The notes beneath the pieces are model-generated. The model saw nothing but the letters and a program-made list of their open reading frames with translations, did not search any database and had not been told where the DNA came from. Made by a program: the position numbers and the translations under genes. From the NCBI GenBank assembly GCA_026874595.1, contig CM049314.1, positions 27,911,729 to 27,975,728 on the forward strand: a DNA stretch of 64,000 bases. Reading direction: 5' to 3'. The stretch comes from Sipunculus nudus (taxonomy: Eukaryota > Annelida > Sipuncula > Golfingiida > Sipunculidae). Positions 24,255-36,289 of this stretch are shown here, in pieces (the first letter of the stretch is position 1; the number at the start of each line of letters is the position of its first letter).

Positions 24255-24800
24255 GTGACCTATAGGTCATGACACACAAATGACTAGCATACCATTTTAG
24301 ACTAAAAATCACAACAGGAATTCTACCACCTAAAACAATGAGATTAACTTCAGACGTGATCTTTGACGTTTGACACCAAAGTCGACAGGGTTTCTTCCTT
24401 ATGTGGTGGGTTACATATATTTTAAGACTATATTGACTGGTGTATACAGATTGTACAAGAGAAGAAAAATAATCCTTAAGAATTGGTTTGAAGAACTGAA
24501 ACCTCTGACTCCAGATGATAGGGCCCTTCCTTAAGAAATGGATCCCAGACATGTGGAAACGGCATTTTAAATATAGCCGGTCCATACAGATTGTATAAGA
24601 AAATAATTTTAAGGCCAAGGTCACTAGTTCAAATTTCTTCGAGAACTTTGTAGAAACAAATTGTATATCAAATCTGAGTGACCAGTCTAAGAATAATTCG
24701 ACTGATTTGACCTTCAAAGCAAAGTCAAAGGTCACAAGTTACAAGGTCCTTTGAGAACTTGGTCGAAACATCAAATTTGATTAAATACTTCAAAAGTTAT
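24255..24800 (+). repeat. Family R 5' portion, truncated
   Basis: Starts CAAGTGACCTATAGGTCATG and continues ATGACTAGCATACCATTTTA, as does the copy at 50827. Array-type TTTGACC blocks follow, then it stops just before the next family R 5' end at 24818. The 181-residue antisense frame across it has no protein character. Confidence 0.65.
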
Positions 24801-24812
24801 TGCTTCACAAAA

Positions 24813-26222
24813 CAAGGGACCCATGGGTGACGTCGCTCAGCTGAATTTTGGAAATTTGTAGCAAATGTTTGCTAAGATCCACATTCTTTTCATGACATCA
24901 ATTTTATAAAGTTTAAATTCCTTATACTTACAATATAAAATATGTATCTGAATATATAAGCTGATTCAAAATTCTAAATTGAATCACCATTCATCCCTGT
25001 TTTGATCAGATAACACATTATTCATACAGATATGTTTATATATTTTATAAATTTGCAAAAAAATAAATATCTTAATACATAACTTGATTCAGAATTAAAA
25101 ATTTCAAATTGCACCTTTATTTATCCATACTTTGGCTTATATACTTTCACATTATGCTTCCTGATGGGTTTAATAACATTTTAAGTGGTTAAAATTATTT
25201 AACAGGAAATTGATTTCTTTAAAACTGTTACAGTACCACAACATGGCTTAATGGATTACTCCTTGCTTAAAAACAGTTTTGAACAATGGAGTGGAAACTG
25301 CTTTACTATTAAGGTAATGCTTTTCAAACAATAACAATAACTGCATGTCACTTGGTGTGCCGGGGAGGGGGTGATGGTGTGGAGGGTCATATCAGACTTA
25401 TTGTACACCTTACCCCTAACAAACTAACCCCTGCCCCCAGTGACACATGACAAATCAGGTAAGCAGAGAGTGCTGCACTGAATGACCTCCAGGAACCAAT
25501 GTTGCTTGACAAAGCAAGTAAACACAATAAGAGCCTACAAAAAAAACAATCAATAACACGCCTAATTTTGAAGCTTTATCTTAAATGAATGAATCATTAT
25601 GTGTACATGCTGTGAAAATCAAAACCAAAGTAGGAAAAAAATGTGCCATGCTAAAAGTTCGGCCAAATTGAAGGTACTGTTTTCTTATAATTATGATAGT
25701 AACTTGAAGAATTCACAAAATTCTTTTCTGATTTCTGGTATATAATTGAAACTTGATTCAATAATGTTATATCCAAGAAAAAAGTCTCAAGCTACAACAA
25801 TTCTCATGTTAAGTGAGCAAATATCTTTCCTGTTTTTTTTACAAAGTGCATTATGTTCAGGCCCATAACTTCATGAATTTACAAAATACTGACCCAATTT
25901 GTGGTATGTACATAGGAAATATATAGAGAAATGGTTATATTTAAAGTGATAAATATCAGGTCAGTGTTTTTAATATTATGCAGTCTTGAAGTGTAACAAT
26001 GGGTTTTGAATGGAAAATTGATGGGCTTTTTTTAATATATCTCAAGGGAACGAAGTCAAAGTGATCCATTTTCTATATGGTAGGAGATTTTGGAGACATC
26101 TAACACAATGTAAAATCTAAGATTCGTAGGTCTTACGGTTTCAAAGCATGCCCTGGGAATGGACGACCGGACGGACGGACCATGACAATCGCTCAGATGA
26201 CTTATAGTCAGCTGAGCTAATG
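24813..26222 (+). repeat. Family R, complete copy (A-type body, 1.41 kb)
   Basis: 5' GACCCATGGGTG at 24818-24829 then GTCGCTCAGCTGAATTTTGG. The body is colinear with 7525-8800. The 3' end has a GGAC array (26160-26180) and GCTCAGATGACTTATAGTCA then GCTGAGCTAA ending at about 26220. This is one of the best copies for defining both ends. Confidence 0.85.
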
Positions 26223-27190
26223 AAGTACTGCAGATTTAATTATAATTTGGGAAAACCTGCACGTTTTTTTTCAAAAGTTATAGCAGTACCAATTAGCAGT
26301 CACATTCTTGCATTCTCAGATTTCATCATGAAGATCGAGGGCATGGCAGAATCAGTTGGTGTTTGAATTTGAAGAAAAATATGAAGCACTTCAAAAGTTA
26401 CAGGGGTCGTAATAGAAATATTTCAAAATAACGAAATAAGATAAAGGTCAAGGTCGCCAGTTTCCGATCTTGTCTGAGAACATGATACAATAAACAGGTT
26501 GGTTTAAGGGAAAAAATGCAATACTTTAAACTTAAATGGGGTCACAATAATCAAATTATTCTGCAGAGTTGACCTCAAAAATAAATTTTAAATTCTTAAG
26601 TTTTCGAATTTATTCGAAAGCATGGCGAAAACAACGAGTGAGTCAAATCTGAGGGAAAATGTGCAATACTTCTCAAGTCATCATGTTCACATGAAATCCA
26701 TTAAACCCAAGGGAAAATCAAGATAAACAATTTTCGAACTGTTTTCAGGCCACATCAAAAACAAGATGTGTGTCAAACTTGAAATATTTAAAAAGTTATG
26801 GGGTCAGTAACATTACAATTCTTTAGGGAAAATATGCTGTACTTCAAAGATTACGGGGGTTACAATTTTCATACAATTCTTCAGAGTTGACCTTGAAAAT
26901 CAAAATCAAATTCGCCAGGTTTTCAGTTCGTCGGCAAACATGCCGGAATCAACGTTTTAAATGTGATGGGGAAATATGGAATACTTCTCACGCTATCAGG
27001 TTCACAAGGAATTAACTATAATTTGCATGATTTTACCTAGGAGATCCGGGACAGGGTCATCATTTTTCGATTGTTTGAAACATCTTGTTTGGGGGGGGGG
27101 GGGAGCTAAACAGACCAGGGTTAAGGACACTAGAAGAAACGACAGTTGAGAAACTGATACCATTGATGTAATTTGATATAGTCTCAAAAT
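26223..27190 (+). repeat. ~210-bp tandem-like array (AAAAATATG.ATACTTC units)
   Basis: Repeated blocks of GAAAAATATG(N)AATACTTC, AAAGTTA(C)GGGGTC, CAGAGTTGACCTCAAAAATA and GGTTTTCAG..GAAAACATGC recur about every 200 bp. The same module occurs at 51000-51480. A G12 run lies at about 27090. Confidence 0.6.
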
Positions 27191-27194
27191 AGAA

Positions 27195-28285
27195 AAAAGG
27201 GACCAATGGGCCATGACGCTCAGCCGACTGACATGTTGAAAATATGTCCTTGCACAGGCAACCAATTAATGTAAGGAAGGTAGTATCATCATTCATGCAT
27301 ATCAGCTTAAGTTCATCAAGAGTCACAGTGTCCTAATTTCAGGTTTCTTAGGAGAACTTTAAAGGATTTTTAAGGAAGAAGAGGTTCATGATTCTAGGCT
27401 TTATGGTTACGATTTGTCCACTGTTAACGAACGGCCTGCCACCTGAATTCAAGGAACCTTGCTCAATTGGCAAAATGACTCCGAGAGTGTTCAAAATCAT
27501 GCAGTTTGCCTATAGACCACAAATATAGGTTCCAGTGACCTAATTCTTCATGTAGCTGCTACCATTTGTGTCCACGTGACTAACAGAGTGTTAACATCAT
27601 GCTCTTGCCTGCACAGCTAACAGGAAAATAGGTCAAAGTAACATTTCTGGTTTCCATGAAGATTTTAAGGCCCCTCCCAGAAAGCCATTTATTAGCATTC
27701 AAGGCCAAATACATACAATTTGTGCCCCATCTGACCCACTGGGTCTAAGCAGTCTAAGAATCATGACGATCAACGCATTATTTATTCAGATACTGGAGCT
27801 TCTGTATCAAATTTTTAATCATTCTTGTGGGGGGGGGGATAATAATGAGCCCCATAGCTCAGAGGATATGAGTAACAGAGATTTTATTTCAGGTTTCCAA
27901 GATGACTTTTCATGGACCTCCCTGAGTGCCAAGGTATACGATTATATGTCCAACAATTATGTCCAGCGGTTACGATTTGTGCCTTGTTAACGGACGTCTA
28001 TTTCATTTGAAGGTCTTAAAGGAGATTTTTATGGACCTCCCTGGATGCCACGTTTGTTTCTACTTCAAACGGACACAAAATGCGGAAAAATTCGAAAAAT
28101 ATACAGGTAGCCCCACCTGTCTGCAGAAACTAATAGAACACACCCTGGCAGTGTTGGATCCTATTATACGTATTATATTACTCTTACTATTGCTTCTGAA
28201 TCCATCTGCTACTATTACTGTCTACCTCTGAATTTCTCAAACATCAGCTCACTGCAGTAGCCCTGACTAGCTTCAGCTGACAACT
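27195..28285 (+). repeat. Family R mosaic
   Basis: Starts GGGACCAATGGGCCATGACG (5' end), followed by pieces of the ~150-bp array (GAATATAGGTC.. / CAGTGACCTAATT). Then comes the C-module (ATTATTCTTGTG plus G9, CATAGCTCAGAGGATATGAG, GGTTTCCAAGATG, GGTTACGATTTGTGCC), and a second start at 28265. Confidence 0.65.
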
Positions 28286-28287
28286 AG

Positions 28288-30640
28288 GGACCAAAGGGTC
28301 TCGACGCTCAGCTGCATTTGTCTATAAGGATATATGTTTATGAGGTTTTCAAAAATATTGGTCCTGTGATCAGTTTGAAGCCAACCTGTCTACCCAAACT
28401 GGAGTTATCATCCATAAACTAATTTATGAATGGATGGTCCCTGTGACCTTAACCTTTGACCTTATGACCCCAAAATCAAAAGGAAACTTACCCTATTGGC
28501 AGGTGCACCGTATGTTGATGATGGAAGGATTGAGATGAAAAGTTTGGCTTAAAATGCATCCACAATCTTTCTAAAGAAGTGGGTCCTGTGACCTTGACCT
28601 TTGATCTCATGACGCCATAATCAACAGTTCTTACTTTAGTGGTGGGCCATATATAAGTCAAGTTTGAAACCAATATTTCAAACCAAACTGGTGTTATCAT
28701 CTTGAAACTAATGTGGATTGATGGCCCCGGTGACCTTGACCTTATGACCCCAAAATCCATAAGTTACTGTCACTATTGGCAGGTTAGCAACATCTGGAAG
28801 ATAGAATGTTTGGGACAGAAAGTTTGCTAAAAATACATCAACAATCTTTTTAAGGAAGTGGGTCCTGTGATCTTGACCTTTGGCCCCAAAATCAAAAGAG
28901 TTCTTACATTATTGGTGGGTCATATATAAGTCAAAATTGAAACCAATATGTCCATCCGAACTGGGGTTATCATCATGAAACAAATATGTGGACAGATGGG
29001 CCCCTTTGACGATGACCTTTGACCTTGTGAACCCAAATCAATCAGTTTCTTCCCCTATTTGCAGGTCAGCTAAATGTGCAAGATGGAAGGTTTTGGATGA
29101 AAAGTTTGGCTTAAAATGCATCCACAATCTTTCTAAATAAGTGAGAACTGTTACCTTGAACTTTGACCTCATGACCCCAAAATTGAACAGAATCTTCCCC
29201 TATTGGCAGGTTAGCAATATCTTGAAGATGGAAGGTTTGGGATGAAAAGTTTGACTTCAAATGCAAATGCATTCTTTTTAAAGAAATGAGTCCTGTGACC
29301 ATGACCTTTGACCGTTGGACCCTAAAATCCACACGGTTCTTACTTTAGTAAGTTTGAAACCAATATGACAAACTAAACTGGAGTAATCATCTGGAAAATA
29401 ATTTGTAAAAAGATGGCCCCTGTGACCTTGACCTTGTGATCCCAAAATTCATTTATGCTCTCCCCATACTGGCAAGTCAGCTAAATGAGCAAAATGGAAA
29501 GTTTGCGATGAAAAGCTTGGCTTAAAATGCAGCCAAAATCATTTTAAAAAAGTGAGTCTTGTTACCTTGACCTTTGACCTCATGACCCCAAAATGATATA
29601 GGTTCTTGCTTTAGTGGTGGACCGTATGTAAGTCATGTTTGAAATCCATGTGTCAATACAACCTGGAGTTATTATCAGGAAACAATGTAGTGTGGATCCA
29701 TGGGTGGACAGACAGAAAGACAAAGAGACAGACAGGGTGATAACTATATGGGATTCACTTTTGATCAATAAACACATCAGGTTTTGGGACAGCAGATGTA
29801 ATTACAGCTAAGAAACTGACATGATTGTTGTCATTTTATAGTAAAAAATAATTTAAAATATTCGTTAAAATAAAAAATACAGGTGGGGCCACCACTTTTC
29901 GGGAACTGACAAAACTAGTCATGGTCAATAGTCAAGGCAAGATTCATGACAATCCATGCAATAATCATCAAGATATTGGAGGTTTTGTATTATATTTTTG
30001 ATTATTCTGGGGGTAATTTCAAGACCCATAGCTCGGAGGATATAGGTTGCATGGACCTACTTTCAGGCTCCAAGGAGATTTTTTATCGTCCTCCCTGGGT
30101 ATTCAGTAGACAGATTACCCCTGTGACATTGTGACCCCAAAAAATTTTTTCCACTTTTGGTAGTTGAGCAAAATGTGGAAGAAGGAATGTTTGAGATTAA
30201 AAGTTTACCTTGACCCTTGGCCTCATGACCCAAAAATTATTAGCTCTCTTTCTTCAGCATTGGGCCATATATAATTCAAGTGTAATAATCGATACGACAA
30301 ACTAAACTGGATTTATCATCAGGAACATTCATCGGAGATACAGAAAGACGAACATACGGACGTACAGGGCGATTACTATAGGGCATACGCTTATTCACAT
30401 GGGACCCTAATAACACAACAAGTTTCAGGGCACTAGATGAAACCACATTTGCAAATCTAAAAATATAAATATAATTTGGCAGTCTCATAATAAAGGGAAA
30501 AATTCGTGAACAATAGAAAAAATATATAGATGACGCCACACGTCTCCAGGTACTGAAGAAACCAGTCATAATCAGTAAACACACCAGGTTTCGGAACACC
30601 AGAGGAAACCACTTTCTTGAAACTGAGAAACTGAAACACA
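28288..30640 (+). repeat. Family R copy with long DR1-bearing array
   Basis: Starts GGGACCAAAGGGTCTCGACG. Around ten units carry alternating GTGACCTTGACCTTTGACC, ATGACCCCAAAATC, CTATTGGCAGGT.AGC, GATGGAAGGTTTGGGATGAA and CTTAAAATGCATCCACAATC blocks. These alternate with GGTGGGCCATATATAAGTCA / AACTGGAGTTATCATC units. Perfect DR1 sites lie at 29013-29025 and 29568-29580, with several one-mismatch sites between. From 29880 onward C-type modules follow. Confidence 0.75.
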
Positions 30641-30679
30641 GCGTGTTAAAAAGCTCAACGTTTTCGTCACTCTCAGCAC

Positions 30680-30745
30680 CCATATAAATTACACTTGGAC
30701 TAAGTGATGGCATAGTGATATTCATGTATCCGACCCAAGTTTTAT
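30680..30745 (-). CDS. Candidate 66-nt phase-1 exon (weak)
   Basis: Minus strand: acceptor TATATGCAG, then 66 nt in phase 1 reading [G]D KTWVGYMNITMPSLSPSVIY M, then a GTGCTG donor. W-V-G followed by a hydrophobic stretch resembles the WIG-type strand of CTLDs. Phase and length match the other candidate at 17412-17477 and the phase of the CTLD exons at 40-42 kb. The donor is weak and the downstream sequence is family R repeat. It could be a CTLD gene exon or chance. Confidence 0.25.
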
Positions 30746-30779
30746 CTGCATATAAAACGTGTTGGAGGCATGACATTCA

Positions 30780-31090
30780 CAAAATAAGTGCACGACACAT
30801 TCTTTTTCAATAAAACAGTACAAATATCTGTGTATCAGAAATTTCCATCACATAGAATTTTTCATTTACACCAAGTATATTATTATGAAACATGTTTTGA
30901 AATTTTCTAAGATACAAATTTAGTGTTGTGGAATATACATAGGCAGTTGCTGGTTTAATATTAAATTTTCATATCTGCCAGTTATTTTCTTTTTTTTCAA
31001 CTTGTTCCGATGTTTCATTCGTTAAGATTTGATTATAAATATATTTAAATGATATTATTTTTTTAAAAATCCCATACATTATCTTTAAAG
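30780..31090. other. No gene seen; AT-rich flank of LINE 3' end
   Basis: AT-rich sequence that may include the LINE 3' untranslated tail; no clear poly-A boundary was defined. Confidence 0.3.
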
Positions 31091-34000
31091 GAAATTAAGG
31101 AAAATAGTGAAAGGAAGGTCGAGATTCTGGTTGGACTTTATTGGTTTTTTGATATTGATCATTTTTGGAAGGATTGCATTTTGCAGTGCTGTTCAATGCA
31201 TCAAATACTTATTTTAATCATAAGTATTAGTAGATATAATTTCTCTTACATCCCTGTTTTTGCCTGTATTGTTATACAATTGATGTACGTATTTTATCCC
31301 GAAATGGTCAAAATATCGACAAAATATTGTTTTACCTCCTACTGTAATATATCTGTTATTCCACAAATGTTGGGTACAAATTGTATCTTAATTTTGATGT
31401 CATTGGAACCCATAGTTCCAGGCAATAAATTTATAGAATTCTGTAAGTTCAATATCTTGAATATATAAGTTTCCGCATATATTCTTTTGTCACCAATCAA
31501 TTTCAAAAACATGTTACGAATGATTACGTGTTTGCCATTTTTACTACAGAATAACTTTACACTCAGTCCACATAAATTTTTGTGATTCTTCAATCGTTTC
31601 ATAATCTGACTATTTTATACCTCCGTTTTCATAAGTATTAATCAACGTGCTATACTTAATTTTTAGTTTTCTTCCAAACCATATAAAATCCACAATAAAG
31701 TCTTTCACTATTTTTTATTAATTCCTTGTCGGATCCAGTACATTTCTAACATACATAATTTTTTAAACACCCAATGCCTTTTTTATTGTGTCCCGTCCAT
31801 ATATAGTCAATGACCTTTGTTTCCACAGATTAAATATTGTTTGCAGCTTCTCAAAGTTTCTATAAAAGTTCAGTGCATTTGCCTGACGCTTATCAAAATT
31901 ATGATAGACCCCTAATATTTTAAGTGCGTCTTCATTCAGGTCTATCCATTTAAATTAATTTAATTTATTTTAATTATTATCCTTGTTGCTTATAAATGCA
32001 GCCTCACATTTGTTGAGATTTAATTTGATGTCTTTGATTAATTTGAGCACTGAGCACAACGTAACCATTGAGTCTATATCTATAAAGAAAAAGGTTATGT
32101 CGTCTGCACAAATACATTAATTTCTTTGATACTTATTCCTCGAATTGAAACAGACCCCCGTACCATTATTGGTAGTACTTCAACATTATTACTAGTACTT
32201 TTTTGGAGGAGTTTGACCCATTAGATAAAAGACTCACCAAAATCGATTTTTTTCCCAGCCATGAACATATAGTTATGACATATTGAATCAAAACCAGCTG
32301 CAAAATCTACAGCGAACATTATATGTGGTTTGTTTTATCATACAATAATATAATATATTACAAATTAAACGATTGGTGCCACAATTATTACTTCCATGGA
32401 CGAATGTTGTTTGGTCATCTTTAATCAGATTCGGCAATACAGCTCTTTTCGACGGTTAACTAATACTTTACTGTGGATTTTACAATCAACATACAGCAAT
32501 TAATTGGTCTCCATGAAAATAACAATCGATTGTCTTTCCCAGGCTTTCTATTGAGGTAACCACTGCTTGCTTCTGACTAAGTCTTCCTTCATCAATGCAT
32601 TTATTGAAATTTCTGACCTGATCTTCCTCAATAAGAAATATTTTATGTAAAATTCTCTATTTGTAAACCATTATTCCCGGGGGTTTTGTTATTTTTCATT
32701 TGTTTCAGTTCATTTAAACTCTCTTCATTAGATAAATCTCCCTCACAGATGGCAGCTTCATCTTCCTAAACGTGGTTGGTGTTCATTTTTATAAAACATC
32801 TAAACACTGTATACTAGTAACACTACTACCGCTTTTGTATTTACCATCCAATAATTACTTTAATTCTTTTATCATTACCTTATGATCTGTTATTACTTGT
32901 CCATTAACCAACGTTCTTATAATTGATTTCTTTTTATTCGTTTTGTCAAAATTTAAAAATTATTTTGTGTTACATTCTCCTTCTTCATACCAGTATTAGA
33001 TCTAATAATTGCACCTTCTGTAATTTTTCATAATATTTTTCTTCTCTAAAATTCTTCTCAACTTTTTTTATGCATGATCGAATTATCTTTTTTCTTCTTG
33101 ATTCTTTTCTCTAGATATTTCATCATTTGTCTCTCTGTTTTCCTGATATATTTCGAAAAATAAATAGAGAATTATTTGATTTTAAATTACATATATTCCC
33201 ACCACAGTTTTTTAATTTTGATTTTGTGGTCTTCTTTCCGTGATTTTATTGTTTCTTGCAATATTTTCTGTCAATTTGCATTATTTAGATGTGTTAAGTT
33301 TCCAATGTGAGGGACCATATTTAGCAAATGAACAGATTTAATATTACATATTACAGCTGCGTGTTTCATTGCATCAGCATTTATAATATTAACTTCGCAG
33401 CTGGCTGTCCAATTCACTGGATACTAAAACAAATCTAATCTTCGCTGCACGAATGGATTCAAACTTAGCCAGGTGAAGTCGTGGTAAAGATTTCCTTATT
33501 CTCCAAATACCCATCAGATCATGTGTTTCCATTATGGCTGAAACTGTATCAATAGATTTGAATTCTGCTCGAAAGTTACCACCATCTGTATCAATATATG
33601 AAAACAGAAATAAAAAAACACCACCACAAATTATCCGACTCCCTGATTCTTTCTACAAAGCATACATTTTAGAAGCTAATTTCTGAAAGTATGTTACTTG
33701 TTCCTTTTCTGTATTCGGAGCACGTGTTAAAAATACAAAGTAATTATCTTAAACTAATGCTTGCATGAATATAGTTCTACCATCATTATCTCTTTTAATT
33801 CTAAAATCCAATATCGTTATAACATTGCCCACTAATGTTAATACTCCTTTTGACTGATGTGTACCGTGAGAAAAAAGCTTAAACCCTGCCAGTCTTTACA
33901 CCATATTCTCTTATCTATTTTTTAAACTGTGAACTTCTTGCAGAAATGTTATACTGTTCTTCCAGCATGATCAAGTAGCCATTAAAAGATTTTGGTTCTT

Positions 34001-35600
34001 TTCTTGCACTCATGAAATCCTCTTTACATCCAGAGTCAAAACTGAAAAATCAACCTCTGCCATTAACTAGCTTAGTTTTAAATAGTTTCGTTTGTATAAT
34101 TTGTGTTAGTCCTTTCGGAAACGGTCATTGAAAAAGTTATGTTTCTTTATATTTTAGACAGCATTTACATTTGGAAAGAATAATGTTTGTATACATATTG
34201 GCGCTCAAAAGAATAGATATTTATTAAAGACCTGGTGAATGAGCCAAAAAATATAACTTAAGAATGACTCAGCCCCGCTTTATATACCTCCAAATAAATG
34301 ATTATACTATTGAATGTAAATTCAATGAATTGTCACCGTGTCGTCTTATTTGTATTTTCGTTTTATAGTATGTTAATTCATGTTATATAACTAAGAATAC
34401 TACATTGGAATAAAAATAAATGTAATCATGTCAAATGATATGCCTATTATAATTATAAGTAATAATAATAAGGATGCCTACATACTCTCCAGCTGTGCGA
34501 TGCACTGATACTCAGCGAGGGAGCAAGCCGCATGCACGGGTTACCGTATGATAACAATTTTAACACGAAATATATAACATCTATGATATATGCATGTAAT
34601 TATTTATCCAATATATGTAAATAGGTGCACTCCAAAAAGAACCGAAAGAGAAATATCATTAGATCAGTTTTCCACCGTGTGAACAGACTCTGGATTGGAC
34701 GACATCTGTGGGGGTGTTTTTAACACTTTTAGAGTACGATTGAGGTGAATTTTGCGTCAGCTCTTCAGACCATTGTTGGAGATCTTGAGGGTTCAAAACA
34801 ACGCATTGTCTTTGCAGTCATGTCACTGATGAACACCACTCCTTTCCTGAGCCAACAGTCGTTGATCAGATTTTCGAGTTTTTCTTGTCGGACTGACTGA
34901 AACACGCCGAGTCGGAAACGTGTCAGATCCTGGTTCACATAGACTCCCTTGCTTTGTCACCTGCCATTTTCAGTTTGGATTTAGCTTTCATAACTAAGTC
35001 CTTTGTTTTATGTGAAAGGAATTTCACTACGATTGGCTTAGGCCTACCCGATCCCTGTTGTCGTCCAACTCGGTGACTGCACCATATGTCGTCGCCACTG
35101 ATTGTTTAACTCCGTCAGTTCATTCGCCATGCTGACCACCATTTCCTCCGTCTTCTCTCCTTTCTCCTCTACCCACATATTATGTATTCTGACTGAATTC
35201 ACTCTAGAATGTTGTTGCTGTTTGTCAAATTCCCCTTTCAGATCTGATTTTCTGACTGTACAACATGCATAAGGATTGACAGATCTTCAATCTTTCGTTC
35301 ATATACTTTTAATTTTTTATCCACTGTCCTGTCTATGATGCTTTTCTCAAGATTGTTTGAAAAGATGGCATTTGTGAAATATAACGTGAATTTGCCAGAG
35401 TCATCAACAGTGGGAGTAGGATTATCTTTTAATTAAAGACTAGCAGGTGGAAAGTCATCAAAGGAGTTAAGGCCAGAAATATTCATGTTACTTCGTTTAG
35501 TATTCTTGTTATTAGCAGAGGAAATGTCCGAAGATTCACTCAAAACTCTCTTTTATCACGACTTGATTCGAATTATTTTGTACTTGGAGGCGTTCTTAAA
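31090..35600 (-). mobile_element. Degenerate L1/Tx1-type LINE (ORF1, APE endonuclease, RT)
   Basis: Minus-strand translation, stitched across many stops, shows L1-type structure in order. (1) About 34650-35560 is ORF1-like, with GRPKPIVVKFLSHKTKDLVM (RRM/CTD segment) and VNQDLTRFRL. (2) About 33400-34080 is an APE endonuclease with ITFLQEVHS, SHGTHQSKGV, DNDGRTIF and MGIWRIRKSLPRLHLAKFES then AAKIRFVLVS. (3) About 31620-33000 is a reverse transcriptase with AVDFAAGFDSICHNYM at about 32265-32315, CADDITFFFIDIDSM (the [YF]ADD box) at 32099-32107, and KLNLNKCEAAF. A C-terminal FIWFGRKLKIKYSTLIN segment with an ENGGIK block follows, then GGKTIF..RYFDHFGIKYV. Frameshifts and stops are frequent, so the copy is dead. 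Small frames on either strand inside it (such as 31181-31602) are parts or shadows of this element. Confidence 0.88.
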
Positions 35601-35890
35601 TTTAAAGCCGCCCAGAGGTTGAATATTCAGTGTGTTGTTAATATTTATTGTAAACGTCCTTGAACTATTGCTAACACTAAAGTAATTGACTGTCAACTCG
35701 GAATGATATTTTCTTTTTCAGTGTTTTTCACTATAAACAGAACTGAAACACGGTAGTTGTACTGTCTATTGTGTGTATGTTTTACCTTCATTTACTTTAC
35801 CCCCTGACTTATCTCAAGTTCAGTTACTCTTCACAATCATTAAGGAAAGCGGAGATAGTCCTATCTATCCTTACTCGATCAGGGCAATCT
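35601..35890. other. No gene seen
   Basis: LINE 5' flank; no feature recognised. Confidence 0.3.
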
Positions 35891-36255
35891 AAAGGATTTT
35901 TTGTAATTATTCTGGAGGTACTTTCAATTCCATGACTCGGAGTGTGTAGGTCACAGTGACCTATTTCGAGATTCCAAGGACATCTTTTATGGACCCCCAT
36001 GGATTTAGTTTTTCTCCGTCCATCTGTTACGATTTGTGCTCTGCTAACGGACCGATGGAAGGACAGATGGACGGACGGACCGACGGACGGACGACGGACA
36101 AAGAGTGATCGCTATAGCTCGGATGACGTTCAGTCAAGCTTTTCCTCCCTGGATGTGAAGTTATGATTTGTGCCTTGTTAACGGACAGATGGACATATGA
36201 CGGACAAAGACTGATCGCAATAGCCCAGATGACTTTCTGTCGACTGAGCTTAAAT
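35890..36255 (+). repeat. Family R 3' ends, two consecutive
   Basis: ATTATTCTGGAGGTACTTTC, the IR3 at 35948-35962, GGACCCCCATGGAT, GGTTACGATTTG-like blocks, a long GGAC/CGAC array (36055-36100), and a terminal hairpin variant at 36108-36140. A second, shorter terminal module ends at about 36250 (GACTTTCTGTCGACTGAGCT). Confidence 0.75.
35948..35962. promoter_or_regulatory. Perfect IR3 (consensus ERE) in family R
   Basis: AGGTCACAGTGACCT is an exact AGGTCA-nnn-TGACCT palindrome, the consensus estrogen-response-element type nuclear receptor site. It lies in the C-module of a repeat. In-vivo function is untested. Confidence 0.6.
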
Positions 36256-36289
36256 GGATGAAATAGATTTTAAAAAAGATGGTACCACC

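Noticed and set aside
24190-24735. 181-residue minus-strand ORF
   Set aside because: It lies across family R sequence, is antisense to TTTGACC array blocks, and has no signal, domain or codon character; it is a chance frame in repeats.
30276-30776. 166-residue minus-strand ORF as a gene
   Set aside because: Most of it is antisense to family R modules (GAAACTGA.., CAGGTTTCGGAACACC). Only the first 22 codons after a splice-acceptor-like site are kept as a weak exon candidate.
31181-31602. Opposing 95- and 87-residue ORFs
   Set aside because: The minus frame is the C-terminal part of the dead LINE RT; the plus frame is its shadow.
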